From NCBI GenBank assembly GCA_025059535.1, contig JANXCX010000019.1, positions 132,363-196,362 of the forward strand: a stretch of 64,000 bases of DNA, in the 5' to 3' direction. The notes under the pieces are model-generated. The model did not search any database. It was not told the origin of the DNA and saw only the letters and a list, made by a program, of their open reading frames with translations. A program made the position numbers and the translations under genes. The DNA comes from Bacteroidia bacterium. Lineage in GTDB: Bacteria; Bacteroidota; Bacteroidia; SpSt-205. Of this stretch, positions 25,571 to 35,100 are shown in pieces (the stretch's first letter is position 1; each line of letters begins with the position of its first letter).

Positions 25571-26101
25571 ATGCGGTACGCACGGAGTTTAGTCGGACTA
25601 GCCCTTGTATGGGCTGTAGTTGGCTGCGCAAGCGGCCCGAGCGAAAACTTTAAAAATCAGGTAAGTGCCGAGCTGGCGGATCTCAAAAAAGCCCAAGACC
25701 AAGTAGCTAGCCTTAAAGCCGATGTAGGCCAGATCCAGAGCCCTCTGGACTCTCTCAAGCAAGCCTTGGGCAAGGTATGGAGCGATAAGGTGGAAAAAGA
25801 CAAAGACCTCGCGCCTCAGCTCAAGGAAGTAGGGGAAGAGGTGCAAAAGCTGACCAATGACCTCAATTCGGTGGAGGGCCAGCTGGGTAGTGCTATAACC
25901 GAAGCCGAGAGCTTCGCCAACGGCCTTGCCCAGCAAACTAAAGGGGATCAAGAACTCAAGCCCGAATGGGATAACCTAAAGAATAAGGTGAACCAGGCCG
26001 CCGGCCAGCTTGCTGGCCTTACGGAGCGGGCTACCCAGCTCAAACAGCGTGTCAGTAGCCTTACCGAGGCTATCCAGAAAAAGTACTCCGCCAAAAAGTA
26101 A
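25571..26101 (+). CDS. Coiled-coil lipoprotein of unknown function
   Basis: 176 residues. Lipoprotein signal with lipobox VVGC (Cys19), then an almost wholly helical, charged chain with heptad spacing (ADLKKAQDQVASLKADVGQI, QLAGLTERATQLKQRVSSL). There is no enzymatic motif. Long periplasmic coiled coils anchored by lipid often act as spacers between membrane and wall, but that is inference. A TTG-started frame from 25550 begins inside the promoter element, so the ATG is used. A strong terminator follows 19 bases after the stop, so it is a single-gene unit. Confidence 0.75.
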   Translation: MRYARSLVGLALVWAVVGCASGPSENFKNQVSAELADLKKAQDQVASLKADVGQIQSPLDSLKQALGKVWSDKVEKDKDLAPQLKEVGEEVQKLTNDLNSVEGQLGSAITEAESFANGLAQQTKGDQELKPEWDNLKNKVNQAAGQLAGLTERATQLKQRVSSLTEAIQKKYSAKK

Positions 26102-26120
26102 GCCAAACTTCCCCTACCCC

Positions 26121-26163
26121 TTTAGGAAGCGTGGGCTTTAGCCTGCGCTTCCTAAATTTTTTT
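26121..26163 (+). terminator. Strong intrinsic (Rho-independent) terminator
   Basis: A perfect 11-base-pair stem (26121-26131 with 26146-26156) is extended by an inner GGC/GCC stem with a four-base loop, and followed by seven T at 26157-26163. It is the only convincing intrinsic terminator in the window and separates the lipoprotein gene from the wza-wzc unit. Confidence 0.9.
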
Positions 26164-26170
26164 ATAGGGC

Positions 26171-26941
26171 ATGTCAATGATTTATCCTCGGCAGATCAAG
26201 GTAGGCTTCCTGATAGGACTCCTCCTAATAGAGAGTTGTACGCTGCGCAGCCGGGTTTTTCGCACGCCTTATGACAAAGAGCTGCGCCGCGCGTTGCGCC
26301 GCCAAAAGGGTGGATGGGTGATGCGTGGCTCTACCCAGCCTGCCCCTGCCCCCTCTGCCCCAGTTATACAACCCGACCAGTTCTTTCAGGTGGTCTTAGA
26401 ACTGCCTCAGGCCCTGGGGAAAGAAGAACAGCTCAGTATAGGTCTTCGGCTAGATACGCTGCGTATTTATGAGGACAGTTTGGCCTACCTACCTTGGACG
26501 GGTAGCATTAAGCTAGGCGGACTAACCGTAGATTCGGCCCAGGCGCTTCTGGAAGCCCGAGCCCAGCAAATCTTTCGCTTGGCTCGACTTCGGCTTTATC
26601 CCCTCTACCCTTATTACATCTTCGGTGAAGTAACCACGCAAGGGCGCCTTTTGCTGAATAGGCGTGAAATACCGCTTCTTGAAGTACTGGGACTTATGAA
26701 CTTTCCCACCTTCTCGGCTGATCTTAGTCGGGTCAAGGTAATCCGAGGCGCTAGGGTATATCTAATTGATGCGCGTGATGCCCAGACCGCCACAGGCGCC
26801 TTTATGCTTCAAACGGGAGATATCGTATATGTCCCCCCTCAGCCCCTTACGATTATTCGCACGGAGTTTCAAACTCTTAGTCTGGTCCTAAGTATTCTGC
26901 AGCTAGTTAACTTTGTCACTTTACTTACAGTCCTTTTTTGA
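26171..26941 (+). CDS. Polysaccharide export lipoprotein (Wza-like, short)
   Basis: 256 residues with a lipoprotein signal (lipobox LIESC, Cys23). The core contains the polysaccharide-biosynthesis/export domain and an SLBB-like segment (YIFGEVTTQGRLLLNRREI, LLEVLGLM, LQTGDIVYVPPQP), and a final hydrophobic helix (SLVLSILQLVNFVTLLTVLF) at the C-terminus. It is shorter than E. coli Wza, as is common in Bacteroidota. It should form the outer-membrane part of a capsule or exopolysaccharide exporter with the Wzc protein encoded 3 bases downstream. No exact promoter element precedes it; TAAATTTT at the terminator T-run is a weak candidate. Confidence 0.85.
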   Translation: MSMIYPRQIKVGFLIGLLLIESCTLRSRVFRTPYDKELRRALRRQKGGWVMRGSTQPAPAPSAPVIQPDQFFQVVLELPQALGKEEQLSIGLRLDTLRIYEDSLAYLPWTGSIKLGGLTVDSAQALLEARAQQIFRLARLRLYPLYPYYIFGEVTTQGRLLLNRREIPLLEVLGLMNFPTFSADLSRVKVIRGARVYLIDARDAQTATGAFMLQTGDIVYVPPQPLTIIRTEFQTLSLVLSILQLVNFVTLLTVLF

Positions 26942-26944
26942 CTC

Positions 26945-29311
26945 ATGCAGCCGCTGCAGGAATGGGATTGGCGCCGCTTTCTCATACTTCTTACACGCTA
27001 CTGGTGGTGGCCTGTGCTTACTTGTGTAGGGGCTCTTACAGCCGCATGGATCTATCTGCGTTATACCCTCGCTCTTTATAAAACGGAGACTGTCATCCAA
27101 ATAGACCTAAGTAGTGGGTCGGATCTCTCCGGTCGTTCTGAGCATTCTCTTTATGCCTTTCCTGTAGAAGGCCTAGCGGAGTCTTATATGGAGCTTTTCA
27201 GTACGCACGACGTAATTCTCTCAGTAGTGCAAGCCTTAGAACTAGACCAAGTAGTGTATAGCATAGGTAAGTTTGGCAAACACCTTCTTTTCCCCTCTCC
27301 CTTTCGGTTAGAGATAAGCCCTGACCAAGATAGATTCTTAACCACTTACGGACGCTTGTGGAAAGTAGTTCTACGACCGGATTCAAGCTATACCTTATAT
27401 ACAGGTGAGTCGGCACAATTGAGCGGAAAGCTAGGCAAATGGAAAGATAAAGACACCTTTCTCGTGCGTCTTGTGCCTAAGATTGAAGCCATTTCCCCTG
27501 GTACTTATCTGCTCCAGTGTATTCCCTTAGAGGAAGTGGTAGGTTACTGGCAAGGGCGGATTACCGTCGCACCTAAAAGAGGTCTCACTGTACTGAGTAT
27601 AACTGTTATAGACTATTCGCCCTCTCGCCTTTACCAATTTAGCCGAGCTCTACTAGATAGGGCCCGCTCATACGAACAGAACATTAGAAAACGTCATTAC
27701 GATAGGGCCCTAAGATATGTAGATACTCTACTCAACCGCACGGTTGATGAGATAAAAAGACTCAATGATACTCTTCTAAGATTTGAAATGAATTCTGACA
27801 TGGCAATCATTCCAACCCGCAGGCAAAAAGCTTTAGCGCTCTTTTCGGAGCTAGAGCCCTTATCTTACAAGTTGCAGCTTCAGGGAATTCAGCTGCTTCT
27901 TCAGCAAGTTCAGGCTAAACGCGATAGTCTCCTCCAGCACCCTGATAGTGGCATAACTCCTTTAGCTCTCTCCACTCTTCCAAGCGAATCTATGCCTGGT
28001 GAGCTTGTCGCAGAGGTCAATAGACTGATAGCTCAAAGAATGGATCTGCTAGAGATATATCAGCCAAATGCCCCAATTATAAAATCTCTCAGCCAAAAAA
28101 TACTTGCAACACTTAATACAATTCTAAAGGAGCTAAAGGAATACCAGCGCACGCTTCTCCATTCTGAGGAGCTGAAGCATCAAGAATGGCTGAGTCAGCG
28201 CCAAGTAGCCTATAGGGACATTCAATATGAGCGGCAGCTAGCCCTCATGCAGGAAAATATTGCGTTACGACGCGAGCTGTACCGAAGCCTCCTTGACCGC
28301 CGCATTCAGTTAGGAATCTGGAAAGAGGCTACCGCTTCTCTCATTCGGGTCAACCAGCCACCTTCACCTGCTATTCTCGTATTTCCTTCTAAACTGCATA
28401 TCTACCTTTTAGCTCTCGCAGTAGGAATAATCTCAGGCATAGGTGGTATTTTCCTTAAGTATGTATTTGACCAGAAAGTCTCTTACAGAGTAGATTTGGA
28501 AGGGTCAACTCCCATACCCATAATAGCTGAGATTCCTTACAGCCAAAAAAGCCATAAAGGCTTTATACTTTCTAACTTACAGCTTGAGGTTCTACGAAGT
28601 CTGCGGAATGCTCTCAGCTTTTTATGGGAGCCTGATCAACCCCGCCTTGTAACTATTACCTCTACCGTGAGTGGTGAAGGCAAAACTTTCGCTGCGTATG
28701 CTCTTGCCTACGCTTACGCTATCACGGGAAGTCGCGTACTTCTGATAGATGCCGACCTGCGACGGTCTAGCTTATCCCACTGGGCGGGCTATTATCAGGA
28801 AGGGCTCTCCCTTCTATTGAACTACGCTGGCGAGCTGTCTTACACTACTATCAGCAAATTCATACACCCCTTAGTTACAGAAGGCCTCTTTCTTCTGCCC
28901 GCTGGTCCTAACGCGCCCAATCCGGCTGAGCTTATAGGATCAGCTAACCTGCCAAAAATTATTCAAGCCTTAGCCCCACACTTTGACTATATCATTATAG
29001 ACACTGCCCCTTTAGGACTAGTTTCGGATGCCCTGCCTATTATCCAACATCATCCCTTTACGATCATTCTGTATGTGTTTAGATCCGATTATTCCCGGCT
29101 GCCCTTTCTCCGCCATCTCAGTCAGCTTATTCAGCAGTACCATCTGAAGAAGATTTATCTCCTCTTCAACGGCACCAAACTTTCCCGGCCACGCTATGGC
29201 TATGGGTATGGATATGGGTATTACAGTTCAGAGTACGGAAACGGTTACTATCGGTCTTCTGTACAGAAAACTTCCTTTTGGCAGCGTCTGCGCGAACAGC
29301 TTCCTCTCTGA
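26945..29311 (+). CDS. wzc: Polysaccharide co-polymerase and tyrosine autokinase (Wzc/BY-kinase)
   Basis: 788 residues. An N-terminal membrane helix (about 20-40), a long periplasmic Wzz-type domain with coiled coil, a second membrane helix (about 485-505), then a cytoplasmic BY-kinase. The kinase has Walker A STVSGEGKT (about residue 574-582), Walker A' LLIDADLRR (about 599) and IIIDTAPLG. The C-terminus has nine tyrosines in 19 residues (751-769, four successive YG pairs), the expected autophosphorylation cluster. It controls chain length and export of a surface polysaccharide; the PHP phosphatase encoded next should reverse the phosphorylation. The gene looks more AT-rich than its neighbours. 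Confidence 0.93.
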   Translation: MQPLQEWDWRRFLILLTRYWWWPVLTCVGALTAAWIYLRYTLALYKTETVIQIDLSSGSDLSGRSEHSLYAFPVEGLAESYMELFSTHDVILSVVQALELDQVVYSIGKFGKHLLFPSPFRLEISPDQDRFLTTYGRLWKVVLRPDSSYTLYTGESAQLSGKLGKWKDKDTFLVRLVPKIEAISPGTYLLQCIPLEEVVGYWQGRITVAPKRGLTVLSITVIDYSPSRLYQFSRALLDRARSYEQNIRKRHYDRALRYVDTLLNRTVDEIKRLNDTLLRFEMNSDMAIIPTRRQKALALFSELEPLSYKLQLQGIQLLLQQVQAKRDSLLQHPDSGITPLALSTLPSESMPGELVAEVNRLIAQRMDLLEIYQPNAPIIKSLSQKILATLNTILKELKEYQRTLLHSEELKHQEWLSQRQVAYRDIQYERQLALMQENIALRRELYRSLLDRRIQLGIWKEATASLIRVNQPPSPAILVFPSKLHIYLLALAVGIISGIGGIFLKYVFDQKVSYRVDLEGSTPIPIIAEIPYSQKSHKGFILSNLQLEVLRSLRNALSFLWEPDQPRLVTITSTVSGEGKTFAAYALAYAYAITGSRVLLIDADLRRSSLSHWAGYYQEGLSLLLNYAGELSYTTISKFIHPLVTEGLFLLPAGPNAPNPAELIGSANLPKIIQALAPHFDYIIIDTAPLGLVSDALPIIQHHPFTIILYVFRSDYSRLPFLRHLSQLIQQYHLKKIYLLFNGTKLSRPRYGYGYGYGYYSSEYGNGYYRSSVQKTSFWQRLREQLPL

Positions 29312-29314
29312 AAC

Positions 29315-30031
29315 ATGTGGTTTTTCCGCCCCTCGCCCCCTCCAATTAACTTAGGCGCTGAGCTCACGGTAGAACTGCATAACCATGTGCTACCCGGCCT
29401 AGACGATGGGGCCAGAAGTATGGAGGAGGCCGTACAGATGATATTTTTCTGGGCTGAAATGGGCTACCAGAAGGTTATAACTACCCCCCACATCGGGGCT
29501 ACTTTTAGGCCTTCACCGCACCAGATAGAGGAGACTTACAGTCGCCTTTGCCAGTGCCTCCACGAACAAGAAATTCCCATTTTCCTTACTGCCGCGGCAG
29601 AGTATCTTCTAGAAGCGGAGCTCAAGGCAGACCTGACCGCTCTGCGGGCTTTCGGCCCCAAGCGCCACCTCCTGATTGAGTTTGGGTTCTGGGTTCTTCC
29701 GCCCCGCTGGCAGGAGCTTACCTTTGCGCTTCAAAGTGCTGGCTATACTATCGTAATTGCTCATCCTGAGCGCTACGAATTCGCCACGCGGGAGCTTCTA
29801 CGCCGCTGGTACGAACAAGGCTTCTACCTCCAACTCAACCTCCTCTCTTTGGTAGGCTACTACGGAAAAGCTGCGCTCCAACGAGCTGAATACCTTCTGG
29901 AAAAAGGATGGGTCCATTTTGTGGGCAGTGACATGCACAGCCCCTCCCAAATCGCCCCTCTGCGTAAAGCTCTACAGCATAAAACCTTGCGGCGCCGATT
30001 TTCTACTTTCCTCAACCCCTCCCTCCTATGA
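29315..30031 (+). CDS. PHP-domain tyrosine-protein phosphatase (CpsB/YwqE type)
   Basis: 238 residues. The PHP metal-binding residues are visible: H22 and H24 in ELHNHVLPGLDDG with D30, H in TTPHIG, H in IAHPERYE, and the final GSDMHS. This class removes phosphate from the tyrosine cluster of the BY-kinase and so tunes capsule export. It starts 3 bases after wzc and overlaps the next gene by 4 bases (ATGA), which indicates one transcript. The kinase-phosphatase pairing is strongly supported by context. Confidence 0.93.
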   Translation: MWFFRPSPPPINLGAELTVELHNHVLPGLDDGARSMEEAVQMIFFWAEMGYQKVITTPHIGATFRPSPHQIEETYSRLCQCLHEQEIPIFLTAAAEYLLEAELKADLTALRAFGPKRHLLIEFGFWVLPPRWQELTFALQSAGYTIVIAHPERYEFATRELLRRWYEQGFYLQLNLLSLVGYYGKAALQRAEYLLEKGWVHFVGSDMHSPSQIAPLRKALQHKTLRRRFSTFLNPSLL

Positions 30032-30519
30032 GTGACCGAATAGGCAAAATTTGGGTGCTCAGTCTAGTCGCCCTGATCCTAGGCCTTAGCCTCTCGCTAT
30101 GGTGGCACGGGCGAACCGCCTCCGCCGAAGCCCAACTTACCTACCTCATCGCGCATGCCCAGCAACAGCTCGGGTGCCGCCCTTACCTCCTCAATTCAGA
30201 CCTCAAAATGGACATAAACAAGAATGGCATTCCAGAATACCTTTTCTCCTGCGACTCCGCCCTGTCAGCCATACATCAGCGCTTTATATGGATGGAGCTG
30301 CAGCGCAAGCGTCTGCGCATACTGGCCCACCATACACCAGAAGGTTGGCGGGTAGGCCAAGGCCCTACCCGCGCCGAGGGATTTTACTGGCTCATAGATC
30401 GCCAACATAGCCGCTTCCTCCTTCTCCCAATTTTTAGCTACGAGCTTTCTCTTGTTTCCGAACCTTTGCAGCCTATATGGAGTCCCGAAGCCCAGGCCAT
30501 CCAATTCGTCGCACCGTAG
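30028..30519 (+). CDS. Membrane-anchored protein of unknown function
   Basis: 163 residues. One N-terminal membrane helix (about 10-28, WVLSLVALILGLSLSLWW) leaves a periplasmic domain of about 130 residues. It contains DLKMDINKNGIPEYLF, which resembles a calcium-binding or FG-GAP-like loop (D-x-N-x-N-G), but only once. I do not recognise a family. It lies between the capsule phosphatase and folB, overlapping both (4 and 43 bases), so it is co-transcribed. A role in polysaccharide export is possible but unproven. Confidence 0.7.
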   Translation: MSDRIGKIWVLSLVALILGLSLSLWWHGRTASAEAQLTYLIAHAQQQLGCRPYLLNSDLKMDINKNGIPEYLFSCDSALSAIHQRFIWMELQRKRLRILAHHTPEGWRVGQGPTRAEGFYWLIDRQHSRFLLLPIFSYELSLVSEPLQPIWSPEAQAIQFVAP

Positions 30520-30854
30520 GCCTACGGAACGTGCAGATCTACAGCCACGTAGGTTACCTTCCCGAAGAGCAGCAAATAGGCCGCTTAGTGCGGGTAAACA
30601 TAGAAGTAAGCTACCAGCTGGATAAAATAACCTCAGTGCCTCCCATAGATTATCGGGAGATCGCTAGCCTGGTTCAAAGCCGCTTTGCCTCACCGGCTAC
30701 GCTGTTAGAAGAGGTAGCCGAGCAGATCGCCCATCAGATCCTGCAAAGGTGGACTTTCGTGGAAAAAGTGCGCGTAGAAGTCCATAAAGTACACCCACCT
30801 ATTGGTATATTGGCTGAAACGGCCTATGCTGGGGTGGAGATGGAGCGTATGTAG
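30477..30854 (+). CDS. folB: Dihydroneopterin aldolase FolB
   Basis: 125 residues. FolB cleaves dihydroneopterin to hydroxymethyl-dihydropterin and glycolaldehyde in folate synthesis. The conserved glutamate is in HVGYLPEEQQIGR, the pterin-binding segment is IDYREIASLVQSRF and LLEEVAEQIA, and the catalytic lysine is in VEVHKVHPPI. The first dozen residues form an extra N-terminal stretch, so an internal start cannot be excluded. It overlaps the preceding gene by 43 bases and the cyclophilin gene by 29. Confidence 0.92.
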   Translation: MESRSPGHPIRRTVGLRNVQIYSHVGYLPEEQQIGRLVRVNIEVSYQLDKITSVPPIDYREIASLVQSRFASPATLLEEVAEQIAHQILQRWTFVEKVRVEVHKVHPPIGILAETAYAGVEMERM

Positions 30855-31428
30855 TTTGGCCGTACTGGCCGCCCAGAAATGGGACACTCTCGTAGTGATT
30901 GAAACGGCGTACGGCACCCTACGCCTTCAGCTTTATCGTGAGACACCGGTCCATCGCGCCAATTTCTTCAGTTTGGTACAAACAGGCCTTTTGGACGGTA
31001 CTACGTTTCATCGTGTGGTGCCAGGTTTTGTGATTCAAGGGGGCGATCCGAATTCAAAAGATATGGATCCGCTAAATGATGGTTTGGGAGGACCGGGCTA
31101 TACCTTGCCGGCTGAAATCCGCCCAGGGCTCAAGCACACTTATGGCGCCGTAGGAGCGGCTCGTCTAGCGGATGCCGTCAATCCCACCCGAGCCTCAAAT
31201 GGAAGCCAGTTTTATATTGTGGTGGCCCCTGAAGGCGCCCCCTTCCTGGATGGCGCTTATACGGTCTTCGGCCAAGTATTAGAAGGAATAGAGGTAGCCA
31301 ACAAAATCGCTCGGGTGCCGCGTGATGGGCGCGACCGACCACTTCAAGACATACCTATGCGGTTGCGTCTGGAGCGGCACAAGGTGAGTCGCTTACGCAA
31401 AAAGTATGGGCAAGCCTATCGGATTTAG
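30826..31428 (+). CDS. Exported cyclophilin-type peptidyl-prolyl isomerase
   Basis: 200 residues. A signal peptide ending LAAQ suggests export to the periplasm. The cyclophilin core follows: FHRVVPGFVIQGGDP carries the catalytic arginine, then YGAVGAARL, NGSQFYIVV and LDGAYTVFGQVLEG. It speeds proline cis-trans isomerisation during folding. The ATG at 30826 is chosen over a TTG at 30802 because it gives a normal signal peptide; it overlaps folB by 29 bases. The PP2C gene starts 23 bases before its stop. Confidence 0.9.
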   Translation: MLGWRWSVCSLAVLAAQKWDTLVVIETAYGTLRLQLYRETPVHRANFFSLVQTGLLDGTTFHRVVPGFVIQGGDPNSKDMDPLNDGLGGPGYTLPAEIRPGLKHTYGAVGAARLADAVNPTRASNGSQFYIVVAPEGAPFLDGAYTVFGQVLEGIEVANKIARVPRDGRDRPLQDIPMRLRLERHKVSRLRKKYGQAYRI

Positions 31429-32152
31429 GACGGCAGCTCTCTCCGATCGCGGCCGCATTCGCCCAAATAATGAAGACCGCATAGCCGCCCTTCGTCTGCC
31501 GCAGGGGGCGCTCTGGATGGTATGTGATGGTATGGGAGGGCATGCTGCAGGGGAAAAAGCCGCCGAGCTAGCCGTACAAGCGGTGGTAGAGTACCTAGCC
31601 AATGCGCCTCCCCTGCCCCCGCCCCACCTCCTTGAAAAAGCCCTTTTTGAGGCTAACCACGCTATCTACACAATGGCGCATTTGTACCCTCAGTACCATC
31701 GCATGGGCACCACCTGCGTTATAGCCCTTTATCGCGAAGAAGAAGGCAAGCTTTACTATGCGCATATCGGGGATAGTCGCCTTTACCTCTACCGTCAAGG
31801 GCAACTCTACCAGAAAACACTAGACCATTCTTATGTACAGTTTTTAGTGTCGCAGGGCCTACTATCTCCCGAAGAGGCGGAACTTCATCCGCGCCGGCAT
31901 GTGATTCTGCGCGCCTTGGGCCTGAGCCAGCGCCCAGAAATAGAGGTAGCGCTAGAGGCCCTTACCATTGAGCCAGGCGATTGCATCCTTTTGTGTAGCG
32001 ACGGTCTGAACAACATGCTGTCAAATAGCGACATCCAGGCCATTTTAAATACCGACCTTCCGCTCCAAGCTAAAGCCCATGCCCTAGTCAAAGCGGCCAA
32101 CGAAGCCGGCGGCGAAGATAACATAAGCGTAGTACTGGCAGAGTTCGTGTAA
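31406..32152 (+). CDS. PP2C-family serine/threonine phosphatase (Stp1/PrpC-like)
   Basis: 248 residues, no membrane segment. The metal-binding motifs of PPM phosphatases are complete: LSDRGRIRPNNEDR, VCDGMGGHAAGE, THIGDSR-like YAHIGDSRLYL, LCSDGLNN and GGEDNISVVL. It removes phosphate from serine or threonine residues of proteins. It is the last gene of the run starting at 26171, so a Ser/Thr phosphatase is on the same likely transcript as a tyrosine kinase and a tyrosine phosphatase. No Ser/Thr kinase is encoded here. Confidence 0.93.
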   Translation: MGKPIGFRTAALSDRGRIRPNNEDRIAALRLPQGALWMVCDGMGGHAAGEKAAELAVQAVVEYLANAPPLPPPHLLEKALFEANHAIYTMAHLYPQYHRMGTTCVIALYREEEGKLYYAHIGDSRLYLYRQGQLYQKTLDHSYVQFLVSQGLLSPEEAELHPRRHVILRALGLSQRPEIEVALEALTIEPGDCILLCSDGLNNMLSNSDIQAILNTDLPLQAKAHALVKAANEAGGEDNISVVLAEFV

Positions 32153-32165
32153 GAAAAAAGCCAAG

Positions 32166-32173
32166 TATATTTG
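32166..32173 (+). promoter_or_regulatory. TAnnTTTG promoter element of the second TonB receptor gene
   Basis: TATATTTG, 4 bases before the ATG at 32178. Confidence 0.7.
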
Positions 32174-32177
32174 CCTC

Positions 32178-35100
32178 ATGCGAAAGGTATATTATTTAGT
32201 TTGCCTAGCCGGAATCCGCTTTTCCCTGATGTGGGCGCAGGAGGAGCGTCAGAGGCAGCTAGGAGCTCTTGAGCAGCCGGCGGTATCCGAGCCCCGCCGA
32301 CCGAAAACCATAGTCCTACGCGGTAAGGTGCTGAGCGAGAATGGCGAGCCGCTCCCTGGAGCCTACATACGCATAGAAGGCACTATCCAAGGGGCGGTAG
32401 CAGGCGCTAACGGTGAATTCCGCCTAAATCTCCTCAGCCCCATGGATCCCATTCTCCTTGAAGCCTCTTTTGTGGGCTATGAAGCCAGTCGCCTTTCCAT
32501 ACCCCTAAGTCAGGTGGAAAAAGAAATTACCCTAACCCTCAAAGAGACGGGGGTGCGCACCCAGGAAGTAGTCATCTCCGCTAGCCGTGTTAGCGAAACA
32601 GTGATGAATTCTCCCGTAACTGTCCTAAAGATGAACTCACGCGAAGTACAAGAAGCCCCAGGCCTAAACATTTTCCAAAATATAACCATTTTCAAATCGG
32701 CCGAGCAGGTTAGCTCAAGTCTCACTTTCCAAATTATAAACACCCGCGGCTTCAACTCTTCTAATAATACTCGTTTTGTTCAGCGGTTGGATGGCATAGA
32801 AATCCAAGCCCCCGTTTTGAATTTCCCTGTATCTGGTATTACTAATACGGGGGACTTAGATGTAGAAAGTGTTGAGATTGTGCCGGGCCCTGCCTCGGCT
32901 CTCTACGGACCTAATGCCTTCAATGGAATTATGAATGTATATACTAAAGATCCTTTTCGCTTCCCAGGTCTTTCGGCTTCCGTCCGATTAGGCCTCAATC
33001 ATCCAGATCGTGTGGACACCACGCCTCAACCGCTCTACGATATCTCCATCCGGTATGCTAAGAGCTGGAAGAATCGTATAGGCTTTAAGATATTTGCCAA
33101 CTGGTTTGATGGGCATGATTGGGTGGCCTCCAGCAGGGCCGATGTAGGCGTGTATGTAGGCGCCCGTGGCCAGTATGCTATTCCTGGTCCAGAAAACCCA
33201 GGCTACCAGGGCCTTAATGTATATGGGGATGAGATCCGCATCTCACCAGCCACCGTCCGCACCATCGCCAGCCAAGGTAGCCTACTTCTAGGTTCTCCGC
33301 CCAATCCCAATGATTTAGATTTCTATGTAAGCCGAACGGGATATTTAGAGCGCGACTTAGTCGACTACCGTGCAAGCGTAAAAAAGGCCTTAGTAGGAGG
33401 ATATTACCGCATTACAGACAAGCTTCAACTGAAATACCTGGGCTACCTTTCCACTGGATCTACGGTTTATCAAGGGAATAACCGCTATAGTCTGAGAGAC
33501 TTTATCTTTAGTGCCAACGCTTTAGAGCTATCGGGACCCGATTTTCGGATATGGGCCTATAATTTATGGGAGGACGCTGGAGAAAGTTATGACAGCCGCT
33601 TTGCGGCTATAAATCTCTTGCGCCGCGTCAAGCCGGATAATAACTGGATGGTGCAATATGTATGGGCCTACACGGGGCAGTTGTACAACTACCTAAAGAA
33701 TGCAATAGGCCTTAATCCAGATGAGTATGGCATTCCACGCGGCGGTAGTCATGCAGAGGCGCGCCGTTTTGCCGACTCGGATAGAATGGAGGCCCTTATA
33801 CCCATTTTCCAGCAGTTTGGGGCTGAACCCCTTGCCAGCCTTGCGCGCGGCGGAAGTCGTCTAATCCCTGGTACGCCCGCTTTCCGGGAAGCTCTGCGCA
33901 GTATCGCTTCCAATCCCAACTTCTTAGGTGGGGGGGCAGGCTTCTTTGACCGTAGCTCCATGTACCATGCCGAAGGCCAATATGACTTGTCCCGCTATCT
34001 CCGCTGGGTAAGTATTTTAGTAGGGGGTAACTTCCGGTACTTCCTTACGAACTCACGCGGGACTGTCTTAGCGGACACCGCTGGCCCCATAGGCATATGG
34101 GAGGTAGGGGCTTTTATCCAAGCCAGCCGAGCCTTCTGGCGCGAACGCCTACGCCTCACGGCTTCCCTCCGCTACGACCGAAATAAAAACTTCACCGGCC
34201 GCCTAAATCCCCGAATAGGCGGAATACTTGCCCTAGACCCTAAAAACCAGCACAACCTGCGCCTTTCTTATCAGACGGGCTTCCGCATGCCAACCCTCCA
34301 AGGGCAATACATAGACTTAAATCTGGGGGCCTTTCGTCTAATTGGAGGGCTTCCAGAGATGCTTAGCTATTACGGGCTAGATCGTCAGGCTTATACCTTG
34401 GCTTCTGTGCGAGCTATGCAGGATTCCATACGCGCACAGACGCGCGGTACGAGTGACCCTAATGCCTATGCAGACCTACTACGCCCGGCACAATTCCCTC
34501 GGCTAAGCCCAGAGCTTGTCTCTTGCGTTGAGGTGGGATCGCGCCACCTGCTGGGCGAGAAGATATACATAGACCTAGACTACGCCTATTCCTGGTACAC
34601 CAATTTTATCGGCCAAGTAGATGTAGTAGGGGCACGGCGCATTACGCGGGCTGACGGTAGCACTGGTTTCACTAACCTTACGCCTACTAACCTACTTCTT
34701 ACAGACTCCCATCAGGTTTTACGCGTATATCAAAATACCACAACCCTTGTAGCCGCTCATCATTTTTCCGCCGCTCTGCAATATACCCTCAACCGTCGCC
34801 TCTTTCTAAATGCTAACTTCACCTATGCTGAAGTGGTACTCACCGAAGAGGCTCGGCGCGACCAGCTCATCGCCCGCTTCAACACACCCCGCTACAAGGC
34901 TAATGTGTACCTTACGGGTCGCGAATTTCTGACTAACCGCCGCTTAGGATTTTCCATAGGCTATCGCTGGATAAATGCCTACCTATTTGAAGAGTCCTTC
35001 CATTCTCAGGTTATCCCAACTTATCAGCTCGTCGATGCGCAAATAAGTTACAAGTTTCCCAAGCTACGCAGTCTCATCCGCATGGGCGGTCAAAATATTC

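Noticed and set aside
30468-30476. AACCTTTG before folB as a promoter
   Set aside because: One mismatch at the first conserved base and located inside the upstream gene; co-transcription is simpler.
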